A stretch of DNA of 64,000 nucleotides, taken from the NCBI GenBank assembly GCA_003260075.1, contig QLIY01000130.1, positions 1 to 64,000 of the forward strand, given 5' to 3'. Positions 11,201-29,994 of the stretch are shown piece by piece (position 1 is the first letter of the stretch; every line of letters begins with the position of its first letter). Both the position numbers and the translations under genes were made by a program. The notes under the pieces were generated by a model. It was not told where the DNA came from. It saw nothing but the letters and a program-made list of their open reading frames with translations, and made no database searches. This DNA is from Phallusia mammillata (taxonomy: Eukaryota > Chordata > Ascidiacea > Phlebobranchia > Ascidiidae).

Positions 11201-13065
11201 ATGTTGAACATAGTGAATTTAAAGTGGCGGAAACAACAAATACCGTTGTAGCGTATACAATAAAATGTATTCACTATACACCGAGTTTCTAAAATGTTTT
11301 CCTCTCCTTTTTTGTGGTGAATGGTTAGGTTTATTCTTTTGTCATCCGTCAAGCGAAGCTCAAATGATTTTTAATCTTTCACCGGGTTTGAACCCGGGAA
11401 TTTACCGAGGACTAGGTTTGATCATTTTTTGTGTCTGCACAGGGGCAGGAGTCTTTGGAAAACTCAGCCAAATTAATTATTTTTTCTCTCGGAATAAGAA
11501 TGCTCTTCTGTGGCTAGAACTTGTTTATATAATACGTTTTTTTATTCTTGCCATTTCAGGTGTGCTAACAGTGGGAAGAACTCCTCCAAGCGCCAAATGT
11601 GCAACAAGATCCAATCAATTAAACCAAGTCACATAACAGAGGGGATTCGAACCAAAATGAAGAAAATCGAGCAAAAAGTTAAAGTTACAAACATCTACGT
11701 TGCCTCGCCACCCTCGCAAACTCAAAATATTCTCCAAGTCAAACAACTTCTCAAGCAGAAATATGTAAGAGGCGTTTTGATTGTAAATACGCTAAAACTT
11801 TGTTAACACATAATAACATGTAAATGTAAACTGTAAATGAAAAAAAGAAAAATACCCGCCTTCCAGGCTAATCAATAATCTCATGTCAAGTCAAGTCAAG
11901 TTCGAATCTTGGATTAGACCAAGTTAACATTTCAAGGTCAAGTCAAGGTCAAATCTTAGGCCAAGTCAAATCAAGCTAAGTCTTCTGCAGCTTGAGTGCA
12001 AGTCTTGGGACATTTCAAACCTCTTACTTTTAGTTTCGTAACAAATCCTGTAAGTATTTTAAGTGAACTCCCGTGCAGCAACCAAATCTGTAACTTATTT
12101 TTGACATCACAACTTTTCCAGTAGTTCCGTTAAATTTAAACCAGAGAACACAACTTTGGTGGCTGGTTCAGATTCATTTCTGCTTATCTAAATAACGCGT
12201 TTCCTTGTTCATTGTTCTAACCCAAATGGGGTAATGCTTTGGAGACCAGCTTAACTCAGTGTAACGCTTTGCAATAGGTCTGTGGCCTTACTTAGCCTTC
12301 TTCACTTTACAAATGTTTTTGACGGATAAATGCGATTGCCCAATTAGTTTTTAAAAAACAGTTTTAATCATTATGCATTATTACGTTATTAAACATTTTG
12401 TGACGACAGGACTACGACCTTTACACGTCCGATGACGTCATGGCGCATTGGAAAGGTCACTACGGGTCATGCGACTGGATCTGGAAAAACGTTAACGATT
12501 TGTTATCTTCAGTTGAGATGGAGATTTGTTCGCAAGCCACTGTGTTTCTGAAGTGAGTATAGCAGGGTGATATTTCAACGTTAGACTCTTCGGGATTTAT
12601 AGAAAGTTTTGTAGCTGTTCACCATATGATAGACCTATATGAAGACTTGGTACGTTTTAAATGTCGTTCAAAGAAGAAAATAAAAATTTAAATTTGCATT
12701 CTGAATAAGTCCGAAAAAATGTTTTTTTCTTTTACGCAATTAATACCTACGCAACAGACTCAAGTATAGGTGTGTTTTTAGTTTGGATTAAAATTGTTTG
12801 AGAACTTTAATCCCAGTTTCGACGAAGTCAAAATTTTGACAATGTATCTTTTCTTAAAAAAATGTTTGAGACCCCTGCACCAGATGAACGGTGTGGCAGA
12901 AAAGAACTAATGCAAACTATGTTTACTTCACGGTTTAGATCGCTGGGGTCGTCATGGTCTGCCAATGTGTCCCTGATGCGAACTAAAGACATTGCTCCAC
13001 TCTCGGCAATGGACGATGAGATCTACAAGTACATTACAATGCAGCTTGACGATAAACAAACCTAA
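8212..13065 (+). CDS. POFUT1-like glycosyltransferase, tandem copy B
   Basis: Eight exons: 8212-8624, 8900-9086, 9507-9617, 10219-10303, 10521-10686, 11560-11764, 12410-12552, 12939-13065, again 478 aa. The intron phases (2,0,0,1,2,0,2) equal those of copies A and C. The hydrophobic anchor is at about residues 15-32. A second in-frame ATG at 8239 would shorten the cytoplasmic tail by nine residues and is an equally possible start. Key blocks are GPNNQLIGFRKS, HLNRTVVLP, HWRYDEGDW (candidate catalytic Arg), YVASPPSQ, EMEICSQA and SSWSANV. The family role would be fucose transfer from GDP-fucose in the secretory pathway, by homology only. The C-terminus ends without a retention signal. A candidate AATAAA lies about 500 bp past the stop, at 13570. 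Intron 3 holds a hAT-like element. Confidence 0.77.
9767..10015. mobile_element. Non-autonomous hAT-like element in intron 3 of copy B
   Basis: The termini CAGTAGTTCTCAAACTG and CAGTTTGAGAACCACTG are inverted repeats with one mismatch, of the CAGTGGTTCTCAAACTG type common in animal hAT MITEs. Flanks AAGTAGAG (9759-9766) and AAATAGAG (10016-10023) form an 8-bp duplication with one change. Several GCGTCGC repeats lie near the ends. Confidence 0.9.
11875..12010. repeat. Degenerate TCAAG-rich repeat
   Basis: A stretch in intron 6 of copy B is built from variants of GTCAAGTCAAG and AGGTCAAATCTT. It looks like a decayed minisatellite. No coding sense. Confidence 0.6.
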
Positions 13066-14675
13066 TCTGGTCTTCCTGGCAAATATTGTTGAAGCAACAG
13101 CGCTTTGGTGTCTTAGCTTGATGCAGATGATATTCGAGAAGTTGAATCAGTAGTTCCTAACGTTGGGAATTGGTTTTCGAGAGGGACAACTTCAAAAGGC
13201 TGACGAAATTTTGCTTAGAATCTTGCCTGTCCTGTGTTCAAATACTTTCTGCTTGTTAGGGATGGTACGCTGTTTGAAAGCTGGTTTAAACTCAGGCATT
13301 GTATAATTGCACGTTTTTTTGCCGATCAAACGTTACATAATTTGTTGTTAATTGGTGTCCTGAACTGTGCAAATTGCTTTAAGTTCGCTTTAGCTTTTGA
13401 AATCATAAGGTTACTGTGGGTCGCAGTTCGAGTGTAACTTGGTACAGAAAAACTGGTTTAGAAAGTTATTAGGATTTTAGTCTGAAACACGATAAGTCTC
13501 ATAATACGACATACAATTTTACTTATCAAATGTGTGACCTTATGTACTGCATCAATTTAAACCTTCTTCAAATAAACGTAAAAGAACATTTAATCCAAAA
13601 TCGAGATTAGCGTAATAAAATACTGTTTTATTTTTTCTAATTTTAATCTATGCGTTTTTAATCGTGGCTTCAATTAGTGTTTTAGGTAATTGATGGTAAA
13701 TCTGAGTTTGTTGGTAGTTGTAATGTATTATATTTCGATTCATTGACAAAGTGTATCCTGCATTAAATATATCTCGTCTGCACTGTTTCTGTGATGTGTG
13801 TTTGATACATGGTAGTTTTGGTTTCGATTAAAAAACAAAACTTCCGTTAAGATGACATAGTGAAAGTGAACTCATTTAGACGTTTCAACAATCGCTTTTG
13901 TCATCCTCAGTGCTAAATATTGTTTGTAATCAAGGTGCTTGACTAGTTGGTAGCGGGTAAGTATTAAGAATTATTGACAATGTTGTAACAGCACAAACAT
14001 TTCACGGCGATCAAATATTTAAACTAAGAAAAGATGAAGCAAATTGGTAAAGAGAAGAATAAAAAACATTGGCCCCCCCCCCGACAATGTTGTAACAGCA
14101 CAAACATTTCACGGCGATCAAATATTTAAAGAAAAGATGAAGCAAATTGGTAAAGAGAAGAATCAAAAACATTGAAAGTTGAAATTCAATTTAGATGAAA
14201 TGTCGTTTCATCGTCACACGTTGAACAGCAAATAGCCGGAGGCAAAATACAAGTGCTGGATTTGAAAACCAGACGCACTGTAATACCAACAACACAGAAC
14301 AGCCGTGTATGAGTCAAAGCATTCGCAACTTATATGCTGATAACATCTGATAAGGTTCTGAGGCAGAGATTTGAAAGACTTGATTGTTCACAAGGCAAAA
14401 AGCACTGAATGTAAAAGCAGCTTACTTGAACAAAAGTCATTAAGTAGATAAGTAGATATGTGTATGCAACACTATACAAATTTCATTGTATTTTCCGTTA
14501 TGTGTTGGATTATGTGTGTGGTTTGGTGGTCAGAAATAAATCTAAACTACAAGCTCCAGTAACACTTTTATTTTTTGTAGAAATAGACACAAGGTGCCAA
14601 TTAATTAAAGCTGTTAGGAAACACTGACAAGACTAATGCGAAATTTGGATTTAGATTTAGGAAAGGAACAACGAA
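13066..14675. other. Intergenic region between copies B and C
   Basis: It holds the probable 3' UTR of copy B and the promoter side of copy C. A 10-C filler run at 14073-14082 is flanked by two near-identical copies of about 95 bp (from about 13975 and from 14083). I see no further gene. Confidence 0.6.
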
Positions 14676-21141
<6,466 letters not shown>

Positions 21142-22560
21142 TCAACACACGTAAGGCTGGAATCAAAGCACCCGTCGCCGAAACAAGGATATTGACATGA
21201 TCTTGATGTTTTACCTGCTGACAGTGCCGGATGAAGGGTCTTCTGGCCTGTAGGCACATTTTATAAGTGGCCCGAAAATCAGGGTTGCCAACTAACAAAT
21301 TAGAATTACCAGTGTTGCATTATAAGTGGCCCGAAAATCAAGGTTGCCAACTAAAAAATTAGAATTATCAGTGTTGCCAAATCATTTAAAGTGGCCTGGA
21401 TTTTTGACTGGCCTGTGGGCACGTGCACTGCCTGCTGATATTCATCAGGCTCAAATATACACTTGTCCATGAACCAGCACACTATTGTATGACCGAAATA
21501 CTGAAACACCTCGAAACATAAGACCCCCCCCCCGATATTCATCAGGCTCAAATATACACTTGTCCATGAACCAGCACACTAATGTGTGACCGAAATGCCG
21601 AAACACATCGACCAACATAAGCGGGAGTGTTCAGTCGATGTGCCGCATCAGTTCACATGATTCTTTAAGTTTTAAATCAAACTGTGCAATTACACATGTA
21701 ATTTTCTTGTTGCTGTGATGCTGAAAGAAATCTCTATTTTCATATAGGCCTAAAACGGGCCAATGGAAACATATGTAGTGTCGAATGGGAACAGACAATG
21801 TCTCGCACCAAGAGACCTAAAATTTAGGTCTGAACCCGAAAGTAGAATCTCGTCAACAAAACCTGAATGAGAACAAAAAGTTTGTAAATATGCGGAAAAA
21901 ATGATGCTAAGTGTAATGTCAGGCTCGAACCAAGCCTGTTTTATTAAAGCTCAAGTCCGAACCGGACCTCAAACGCCCGACACGACTCACAACTCTGCTT
22001 GCACCAGCATTTTGTTGTTCCTCTCCAGGTGCTTGTGTGTAGCTTTAAGACGCTTCATCATTCCAGCAATGCTTTAGGCTGTGCCAAAAACAATCGTTGG
22101 CCAAAACAATGCCTGAACCTGGGGGTTAACAACGTTTGTCTTGAAGATCTGTAACTCACCTTGTTTTTCTTGCTTTACATGATCTACTTCAAGTTTCCTG
22201 CTGACTTGCGGCTTTCAGTACAAAGAAACAGTGTAACATGTCAACAAACGTTAAAATCTTTAATTGAATAGAAGTAACATGAAACATGATTTGCTGAAAA
22301 AATTGGCACTGAACAAGCGAGGCTGTGCACAGCTTTTCAGCCTGTTACCTGCAACAAACTTGAGTGTTGTAGCCTGGTTACAGTAGCAAACTGATTGTCA
22401 CCAGCTACATAATTGAGGCCTTTTTGGTCTAAACAGTGTGTACTGTCTGCACCTCACTTATAATGTAATATATTGACACAGTGCAGACACTCCACTGTTT
22501 TCCATACAGTTGGGTGAGCACAGTAAATAAAAGTTCCATTTTTGAAAGAGTTACTAGTTA
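21142..22560. other. Region between copy C and the HDHD2-like gene
   Basis: It holds a tandem duplication of about 60 bp (21256-21377) and a 10-C filler run at 21524-21533 flanked by near-duplicate sequence. It probably includes the 3' UTRs of two convergent genes, copy C (plus) and HDHD2 (minus). No other coding region recognised. Confidence 0.55.
21256..21377. repeat. Tandem duplication of about 60 bp
   Basis: Two consecutive units share TATAAGTGGCCCGAAAATCA, GGTTGCCAACTAA and AATTAGAATTA. No C run separates them, so unlike the neighbouring duplications this one may be real. Confidence 0.75.
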
Positions 22561-24430
22561 CTACCTAGAATTAAGAATCAAATCAACTGCAGCAGAAAAG
22601 TTAGTGGCAACCCGATCTGAAGGCAGTTTGATTTTTGTTTCATCCCCTTCCAGGTATTTTCCTGTTTTGACAAGTATTCCATGCATTCCTGCATTAATTG
22701 CACCTCCAACATCATCACGGACATCATCTCCCACCATTACACATTCATCTGGTTTGCATCTTAACAATAAAAAGAAATCAACACATCATACTTCAGAACA
22801 CTTCACATACAAATATTCATTAGGTAGTTTACATTTAAACTGATCATTTTATAATAGTTGTTGTTCAATTTAGATGTTTTAAAACATGTCTGTGCAGAAA
22901 TATGTTTTATATCATATCTGCCCAATAGGATCACAACGTTATTGTACCAACAAATTAGTTTTAAAAAAAGTACAAAAAATAAAATTAACTTCAATTGCTA
23001 ATGCCTAAGCTTTGAAAATATTTAAAAAATCCCACAGCAAAACTGAGTTTACTTAAATGATGGCAAGATGCAATACAGTTGTTGCTTTGCACCGGGAAAA
23101 AAAGTAGTGTACCAAAAACACACAAACAATTGCAGTCAATCCAATACAAGTTAGTTAAAGAAATTTTGTTCTTGAGGTCTAACAATTCAAGAAGCTCTTC
23201 AAGGAAGCTTACCCCAGATCTTCAATTGCACTATGAAAAAATCTTTTTTCAGGTTTTCCAACCACTATTGCCTGTTTGTCAGTGGCAAATTCCAGTGCAG
23301 TAACAAATGCTCCAGTTCCCAAAGCAAGATCATTGGGTCGTTTAAAATACCTAAAAGCAAAATTAGCTTAGTATCTACCAATGAAATGGTAAACAGTGTC
23401 AACCCCCCCCCCTTCCAGTGCAGTAACAAATGCTCCAGTTCCCAAAGCAAGATCATTGGGCCGTTTAAAATACCTAAAAGCAAAATTAGCTTAGCATCTA
23501 CCAATGAAATGGTTAACAGTGTCAAAAAAAGAAAATGCAGACAAATGCAAGTTTAATTTATATATATTGAACAGAAATCCTGTTGTTACAGACTTTAAGG
23601 TAAATCAGTGACAGGAAAACAAAAAACATTTAAACAAATCATGAAGTACTGAAGCATACACAATATAAGTTAAACATATTGTTTTGTACATTTAAACAAT
23701 ACCGATAAAATTTGAGAGGAGTAGTAAGAAGGAGAAAGATAGCTTGAAAAATAGTTAGCTTATAACTTTGAACATGCTTCTAAAACAGTAGATTGAATGC
23801 TACGTTATTGGTATGTAATGCTCAGATGGAACACCTTAGTTACATTGGCTTGGTAAAACGAAAAAATACACTTTCAGTTGCAGATCAAAAACATAAAAAA
23901 ACATTTCCACATATTATTGCATGTTTTCATTTTTATAGTAGAACCAAATCCACCAGCAAAGTACGATATTAAAATTCAATAACTTACCTCGCTTTGTTTA
24001 TTGCAATCAGATCACATCTCCCAAGCAAAAGATTTAAAGCTTTGGTCATAGATTCATATTCAAAATGGCCTGGAGATAAACCCATCACAACACAATTTGG
24101 TTCCTCGGTTGACAAGCCTTCAAAATCCTGTTTTGCAGAATCTGTCAACATGAGATATGGTCTCATACCTTTTGATTCCACCAATCTTCTTGCAGCTGTA
24201 AGTGAAGTAAAAATTTCGCTGAGTTTTATGTCGAAATCCATGTCTTGGAGACGAAGGTACAGCGAATTCAGACATTCTTTGGTCGTGTTGGTTACAAACT
24301 TGACTTTTAAGTTACTTCGTCTTAATTTTGCCAATGCTTCGTGTGAACCTGCTATTGGTTGTTTGTCGATGTGCAAAGTTCCACTCAGATCAACTAAAAC
24401 AGCTTTTAAATGCTTCAAAGACCGAGACAT
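22561..24430 (-). CDS. HDHD2: HDHD2-like HAD-superfamily phosphatase
   Basis: Three exons on minus: 23988-24430, 23213-23350, 22561-22759, giving 259 aa, the length of vertebrate HDHD2 as I recall it. The start is [12 protein letters not shown] motif I appears as VLVDLSGTL, where the second Asp of the usual DxD is Ser, as in HDHD2 proteins. Motif II is KFVTNTT. The motif III lysine is in VVGKPEK, and motif IV is [13 protein letters not shown]. It belongs to the NagD/PGP-like branch with a C2 cap; the substrate is not settled for the family. A second version of the start of exon 2 at 23413-23472, next to a 10-C run (23403-23412), is a haplotype duplicate. The gene lies in antisense orientation inside the glycosyltransferase array but shows no functional link to it. 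Confidence 0.92.
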
Positions 24431-25681
24431 TTCACCAAAAAAATTGAAAGTTTTAAAATCACCTGACAGAAAAAGGGAAATTCCCCACCAAGGAATCAAC
24501 TAAAAGTATTAAATTTGAAAAGTAAAATTTTAGTATTTACATTACTAGTAAATGTACTACAAGTAAAATTTAAGGCAAACCCATAATATATGTCAATCTA
24601 TTATATATATAATGGGTTTAGATGTTGGTTTAAAGTCACCGAAAATCAAAATAAACCAAACGTTTCGTTAATGTTTTCACAAACTGTTTTTGAGGAAACT
24701 AAAGCAATATATCGAAAAACTACTAGAAACCAGAAACAAATATTAAGCTTTAATTGGACAAAAACCGACGTTTGCCAAAATAATCAGACCAATTGTCGAG
24801 TTTTGAAGCCCTGGGGCACTGTGGCACTTTCCGGAATTTTTTTGAACGTAGTGTTTAGACATACACGTTCGGGTGGACTGGTCTAAATCATAATGTTTAC
24901 GCTAAACCGCATTACATAAATGCCGCAAGCTGTTTTCAGTTGTCTTAGTAAGGGGCAGTGGTGATTAGAGAGAGCAGAGTTCAACAATGCGTGGACAGCA
25001 TAACCACCAAAGCCTGATAGATATTGACCGAGTCGGATATTTGTGATTAAAAGCAGAGCAAGGGTTTAACTTATAACGTGGAATTGGGGTTAGTTCATAA
25101 CAAAAGCGAAAATAAACTATCAAGTAGAGAACACAAAACAGATAAAAAAATATTAGGGTTAAGGTTAACAGAAGTAGGCTACAGATATGGTGACAAAGTT
25201 TTCGTTCCCCCCCCCCACTTATAACGTGGAATTGGGGTTAGTTCATAACAAAAGCGAAAATAAATTATCAAGTAGAGAACACAAAACAGATAAAGAATAA
25301 CATTAGGGTTAAGGTTAACAGAAGTAGGCTGCAGATTTGGTGACAAAGTTTTCGTATAGATGGGATATAATGCCTTCAGGCTCAAATAACCTAGAGTAAC
25401 TCTGACATATCAAAACAATCATGACTTTGCTTTTTATTGATTGTTTAGATTTGACGATGCTTGAATAACACTTTATAAGTTTTTAAAAGCTGTCAGTTTC
25501 TTTTACAATCTTTTGCATTCGATTAGTGTTATTCTTATATATCAAGGAATTTTGAAAATTGAACCTATTGAAAAATGGGTTGAAAAGAGTTGACAATAAG
25601 ACGAAACTGTTTTTGTTTAACACCCAAGATGTCGAAGACAACAGCACATTAATATTGGACCAAGACTTGATCGTCATTTAA
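24431..25681. other. Divergent intergenic region, HDHD2 to copy D
   Basis: The two genes point away from each other, so both promoters should lie here. A 10-C run at 25207-25216 has about 140 bp of near-duplicate sequence on each side (from about 25070 and from 25217). No gene recognised. An open frame at 24590-24886 has no recognisable domain. Confidence 0.55.
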
Positions 25682-28600
25682 ATGATTTCTTCAGCAAGTT
25701 TGCGTTCATTGACATTCTTTCTTCTTACGTTGGTCGTTTTTACATGTTCCTTCATCAATAGACATGAAAAGTTGTTCAACGTTGAAATACAAACGAATTT
25801 CCAATTACCGAAACGACTCAATTTTTTGACTAAAAATCAATGCCCGATTAAGGACGTTTTACACAAAGACCTGTCTGTGTTTTACAACAAAAATTCGCTG
25901 ATCAATTTGAACAGAAGGCGTTACATTTTGCCTTATTTACGAAATGGACCAAACAATCAATTAATCGGACTTCGGGAAACGATATACGTTGCCATCAGGC
26001 TTAACAGAACTTTGGTGTTACCGCTGTTTTTCAAGCACTCTTCAGACAAGTAAGTCTAACGAATAATTAACTCTAAAATTAGGTGTTGTGCCTCAAAAAC
26101 ACAGTGATGATTGAACCGTTACAAATCCCATAGGCGTTAATTACAGGAAATTTGTACAGCTCGTTATACATCGTTTTATGTGCTTAAATAGCAATGTATC
26201 CGCAAAGCAAAGGGTACAAATTTTTTAAATAAATTGTTCTGTAGACTGTAGGTAAAAACAAAACGTCAATAAAGAAATGCATAACTTGGCCTTATTACAA
26301 AGTTTTGACCAAAATATTGTAAGCGTTTCTAATCCCTGTATTAGTATTTCAAGTTTCTAATGTGCCCAAATCTCAGTATTTAATATGCTTTACATTGGGA
26401 GGCAAAAACATGTATTTTAAATTCTTACAGTAATGTGAAAACTTGTTTTTAGCCAAACTCAATTGACGAACACGATCTCAAGTGAGCACCGAATTGATAT
26501 CCACGAGATGGCGCAACTTATCCCGTTTGTCACGCTTGACCAGTTTCGACAAAGCTGTAATGGACAAATCGATGCCGTGTTTCGAACGAGAGAATTCGAA
26601 GTCAAAGATTACGAGCGATTTGCTGAAGTATTAAACGTAAAAATACCAACCGGTGATGGGATTTCCGGAAAGCACGCCACCGAGTATCCGATTAACCAAA
26701 AGACAGAAAGATTTTTTATGTTTCCACCAACGAAACAAGAAATTAACAAAATGTTTGGGACTACAGTAAGTTATTGTATGAAAATCATTTGTATCTTAAG
26801 CTGTTTATTTTGCCGTGTTTCTCTTATTGTTATAACCAAGAGGGCCAACAAATTTGGGTTCGAAGCCGATGTGTTTTTTTATATCAGCCCCGAAAGTTGG
26901 TCAAATTGCGGTACAATGAGGCCCGAATCAACCCCTTTTTAAACTTAACAACCGAATCCGGTCCTGACCTAAACCCGACCCTATAACAGCCATTTCCGAC
27001 CTTCCTCTTTTTTTAGTTTTCTGTTCAACCTATTGCTATTCGCTTTAACTAAAGTTGATGTCCATTTAAAAAATATATAAATTTAAGCAATAAAACGAAG
27101 GACGCAAAACAATGACTGAACACATAAAGATAATAAAGTTTTACCTTATTCACTCTAAACTCGACTTGCTTGTTTAGGCTCTTTGTGCATTTCACCCATA
27201 CCCGTTCAGAAATCTTAGAATCAAAGAAGTTAAACCCATTGGACCTCCACCTACACAAATTGGTAAGAATGCAAAGATAATTCTATTTTTGTCAACATTT
27301 AACGACTATATTTTTTGCAGATTTGTCTTCTGCGTCAGACGAGGCTTTATACTCAGAGATCATCCGATATACGAAGCTTCCGCGTCACGTAAAACGCATG
27401 AGCGCAGAGATAATTTCGACAATATTGCACGATGATTTCTATCTAAGCTTACATTGGAGGTTCGACCACATTGACTGGCAAAAAAGGCAAGTTGAAATCA
27501 AAACTAAATCACGTTAGTGTACGCTCAGTTCAACCAAATAACAAGTAGAGAAAAATGCTAAAATAACTTTCCGTATTTTCCACACTCCTATGTTCGTTGT
27601 CATTTTGAGCGAATTTCAAACCAGTGCCAAGTTCGAAAACTTGGTAAGGCTCCCCCCCCCCACGAAGCTTCCGCGTCACGTAAAACGCATGAGCGCAGAG
27701 ATAATTTCGGCAATATTGCACGATGATTTCTATCTAACCTTACACTGGAGGTTTGACCACATTGACTGGCAAAAAAGGCAAGTTTACATCAACAACAAAT
27801 TTGCGTTATTGTTTGCTCAGTTTACCCTTACAACATGCACAGAAAAATGTTAAAATGACTTTCCGCCGCTATTTTCCATATTCCTCTGTGCGCTAGCCAA
27901 TTTGAGCAAATTACAAATTATTAACAAGTCCTACCCTCGTATAAGTTCAAGCGGTGGCCGGTTCGAAGTGGCTCATCCGTTCTAGTTCTGGGAAATATTG
28001 TGATCCAGTTCTAAATGCGTCTACATGGCACGTCTGACCCCCCCCCCAACAACGCAAAGTCATTAACCGGTCCAATAAGGCGAGAAAGCCGCCACTCTGC
28101 CAACATTGGTTCCACAAAAGGTTTCCCAACCTAAGATTTCTGAAGCATCCAAAGTTTAGTGATGCGATTTTAAATGTTAAGGCAAAATATTTTCAAGCTC
28201 ATTACAATAAATCCCCCCCCCCAATGACCCGCAACTCAAAGTCCTAAACCAGCCCGAAATAGCAGAAAAACCGCCACTCTGCTAATACTGTGGTTCGAAA
28301 CTCCTGGGGTACAAAAATAGCATCGGCTCATCAGTGCTTTCCAACCTGGGATTTCTGGACGTCCAACGGTTTAGTGGGGCGATTTTAATTCTTACGGCAA
28401 AATGCTTTCAAGCCTTTTACAATCATTTCCTCTCACGATTTTATTTGACTTCAACTCAACTCAACTCAAGTTGAATCAACTTTGTCACAGATGTCGACAG
28501 ACAAACATCCCAGCAGCGAGAAGGGAACGATGCAATGCTGTACTTGATTTGAAACCGGACAACATCGCCCAGGCAATCGTCACTAAAGTCCATGAAATCA

Positions 28601-29994
28601 ATGACATCATCAACTACGTGTATATTGCGTCACCGATCGCTGAAAGCGGTTTCGTGCAGGAAGTTCGAAAGCCCCCCCCCCTCCGACCTCTCCTGATTTT
28701 ACTTTAACTCATTTTTTCACAGATGTCGACAAACGAACATCCCAGCAGCAAGACGGGAACGATGTAATGCTGTGCTTGATTTAGAACCGGACAACATCGC
28801 CCAAGCAATCGTCACTAAAGTTAATGATATCAATGACGTTATCAACTACGTGTACATTGCGTCACCGATCGCTGAAAGCGGTTTCGTGCAGGAAGTTCGA
28901 AATATTGTGGAAAACAATTCGGTTTGTGGTAAAGTTCTCTACCTTGTTATGATACAAAGTCTTGAACACTATTATTGGATATTTTAGGCATTTTAGTCTG
29001 TTATAATTTTTTTCAATAAATGTTTTGACTTTTACAAGGAGCTAAAAAATACATCTTTTTGTGCCAAACCTTCGAACAAACAAGTCTTAAAAAATGATCT
29101 TTTTGACAGATGTATAATTTTCTTACCCTTTTGCCAGCAGAGGGGTCTGTGTGTTTTTGGTTTGAATATCATTAAGTTAATCCAACGCATGTTCACAGCA
29201 CTTGAAAGTGGTGACGTACCTTGACGTCATGTCACTGTGGAAAACCAGATACGAGTCATGTGACTGGCTGTGGCGTGACGTCAATGATTTACTTTCGTCC
29301 ACGGAGATGGAGATTTGCGCAAGAAGTCGAACTTTCATAAGGTTAGTTGATTGGGACTATACTAGCCTTTAGAGTGGAGTGAATAAACGAAAGCGAAATG
29401 TAAACGAAAGTCCTTATTCGACCATATGAAGTATGGTTCAGGACGATAGCACGTGAAGTCTTGTAGATGAACTATATTGAAGATTGAATATTTTTGAAAT
29501 AGGCTAAAACCTAAAAGTTATATTTACCAAAACCGACTGGGAGGGTCAGGCCAGAAATCGACCCGTAGTCTTCAAAATTAAACCCGAACCCGCGACCTGA
29601 TCATATATCTGTGGTGTAGACATCGAGAGACTCAAAATGAAATGTTTTCTTACACGGAAAATCTAATTATAACAAATCGAAACACATTTTAATGGCGAAC
29701 ATTATTTTTAACACAAGTTGATACTTGATAATTAATCGATAAAATATTAGTAAATGTCATAAAAATTCAGATGAGAAACCTTAGTATTGACTCCAAGACA
29801 TTTCACCTGTTTCAAATGGGATATAATAACATATTATTACGAACTACAGATCAACTGCATCAACTTGGTCAGGGAACGTTCTGCACATGCGCACCAGTGA
29901 CGTCATACCTCAAGAATATTTAAGTCACGACACCGATATACTGAACTTGATCCAAACTGTGAGAAAGCAAAAAAATGACAAGAAAATTTCTTAA
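25682..29994 (+). CDS. POFUT1-like glycosyltransferase, tandem copy D
   Basis: Seven exons: 25682-26049, 26453-26765, 27178-27262, 27321-27486, 28723-28921, 29199-29341, 29850-29994 (472 aa). Exon 2 here equals exons 2 plus 3 of copies A-C, so one intron is absent. The intron after 27486 begins GCAAGT, a GC-AG intron; the same GC donor is present in the duplicate haplotype copy. The anchor is at about residues 8-20. Conserved blocks are GPNNQLIGLRET, LNRTLVLP, HWRFDHIDW, VYIASPIAE, EMEICARS and STWSGNV. Exon 6 exists twice: a truncated version at 28491-28671 and a complete one used here; the two differ at about 8% of bases, mostly silently. Function is inferred as for the other copies, and no acceptor can be named. 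Confidence 0.75.
27662..27777 (+). other. Second haplotype copy of copy D exon 5
   Basis: This repeats 27371-27486 at equal length, with four base differences in 116 (two change an amino acid). It keeps the open frame and the GC donor. It starts right after a 10-C run (27652-27661). Divergence of about 3% fits allelic variation in a highly heterozygous species. Confidence 0.85.
28491..28671 (+). other. Truncated second version of copy D exon 6
   Basis: It has an intact acceptor and open frame, and is cut by a 10-C run at 28672-28681. It differs from 28723-28903 at about 15 of 181 positions, more than the neighbouring exon 5 pair. It is either a divergent allele or a true tandem exon copy; the adjoining filler favours the former. 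Confidence 0.7.

Noticed and set aside
23994-24503. Long plus-strand frame opposite HDHD2 exon 1
   Set aside because: It is the antisense shadow of a clearly conserved HAD-domain exon, with no family resemblance of its own.
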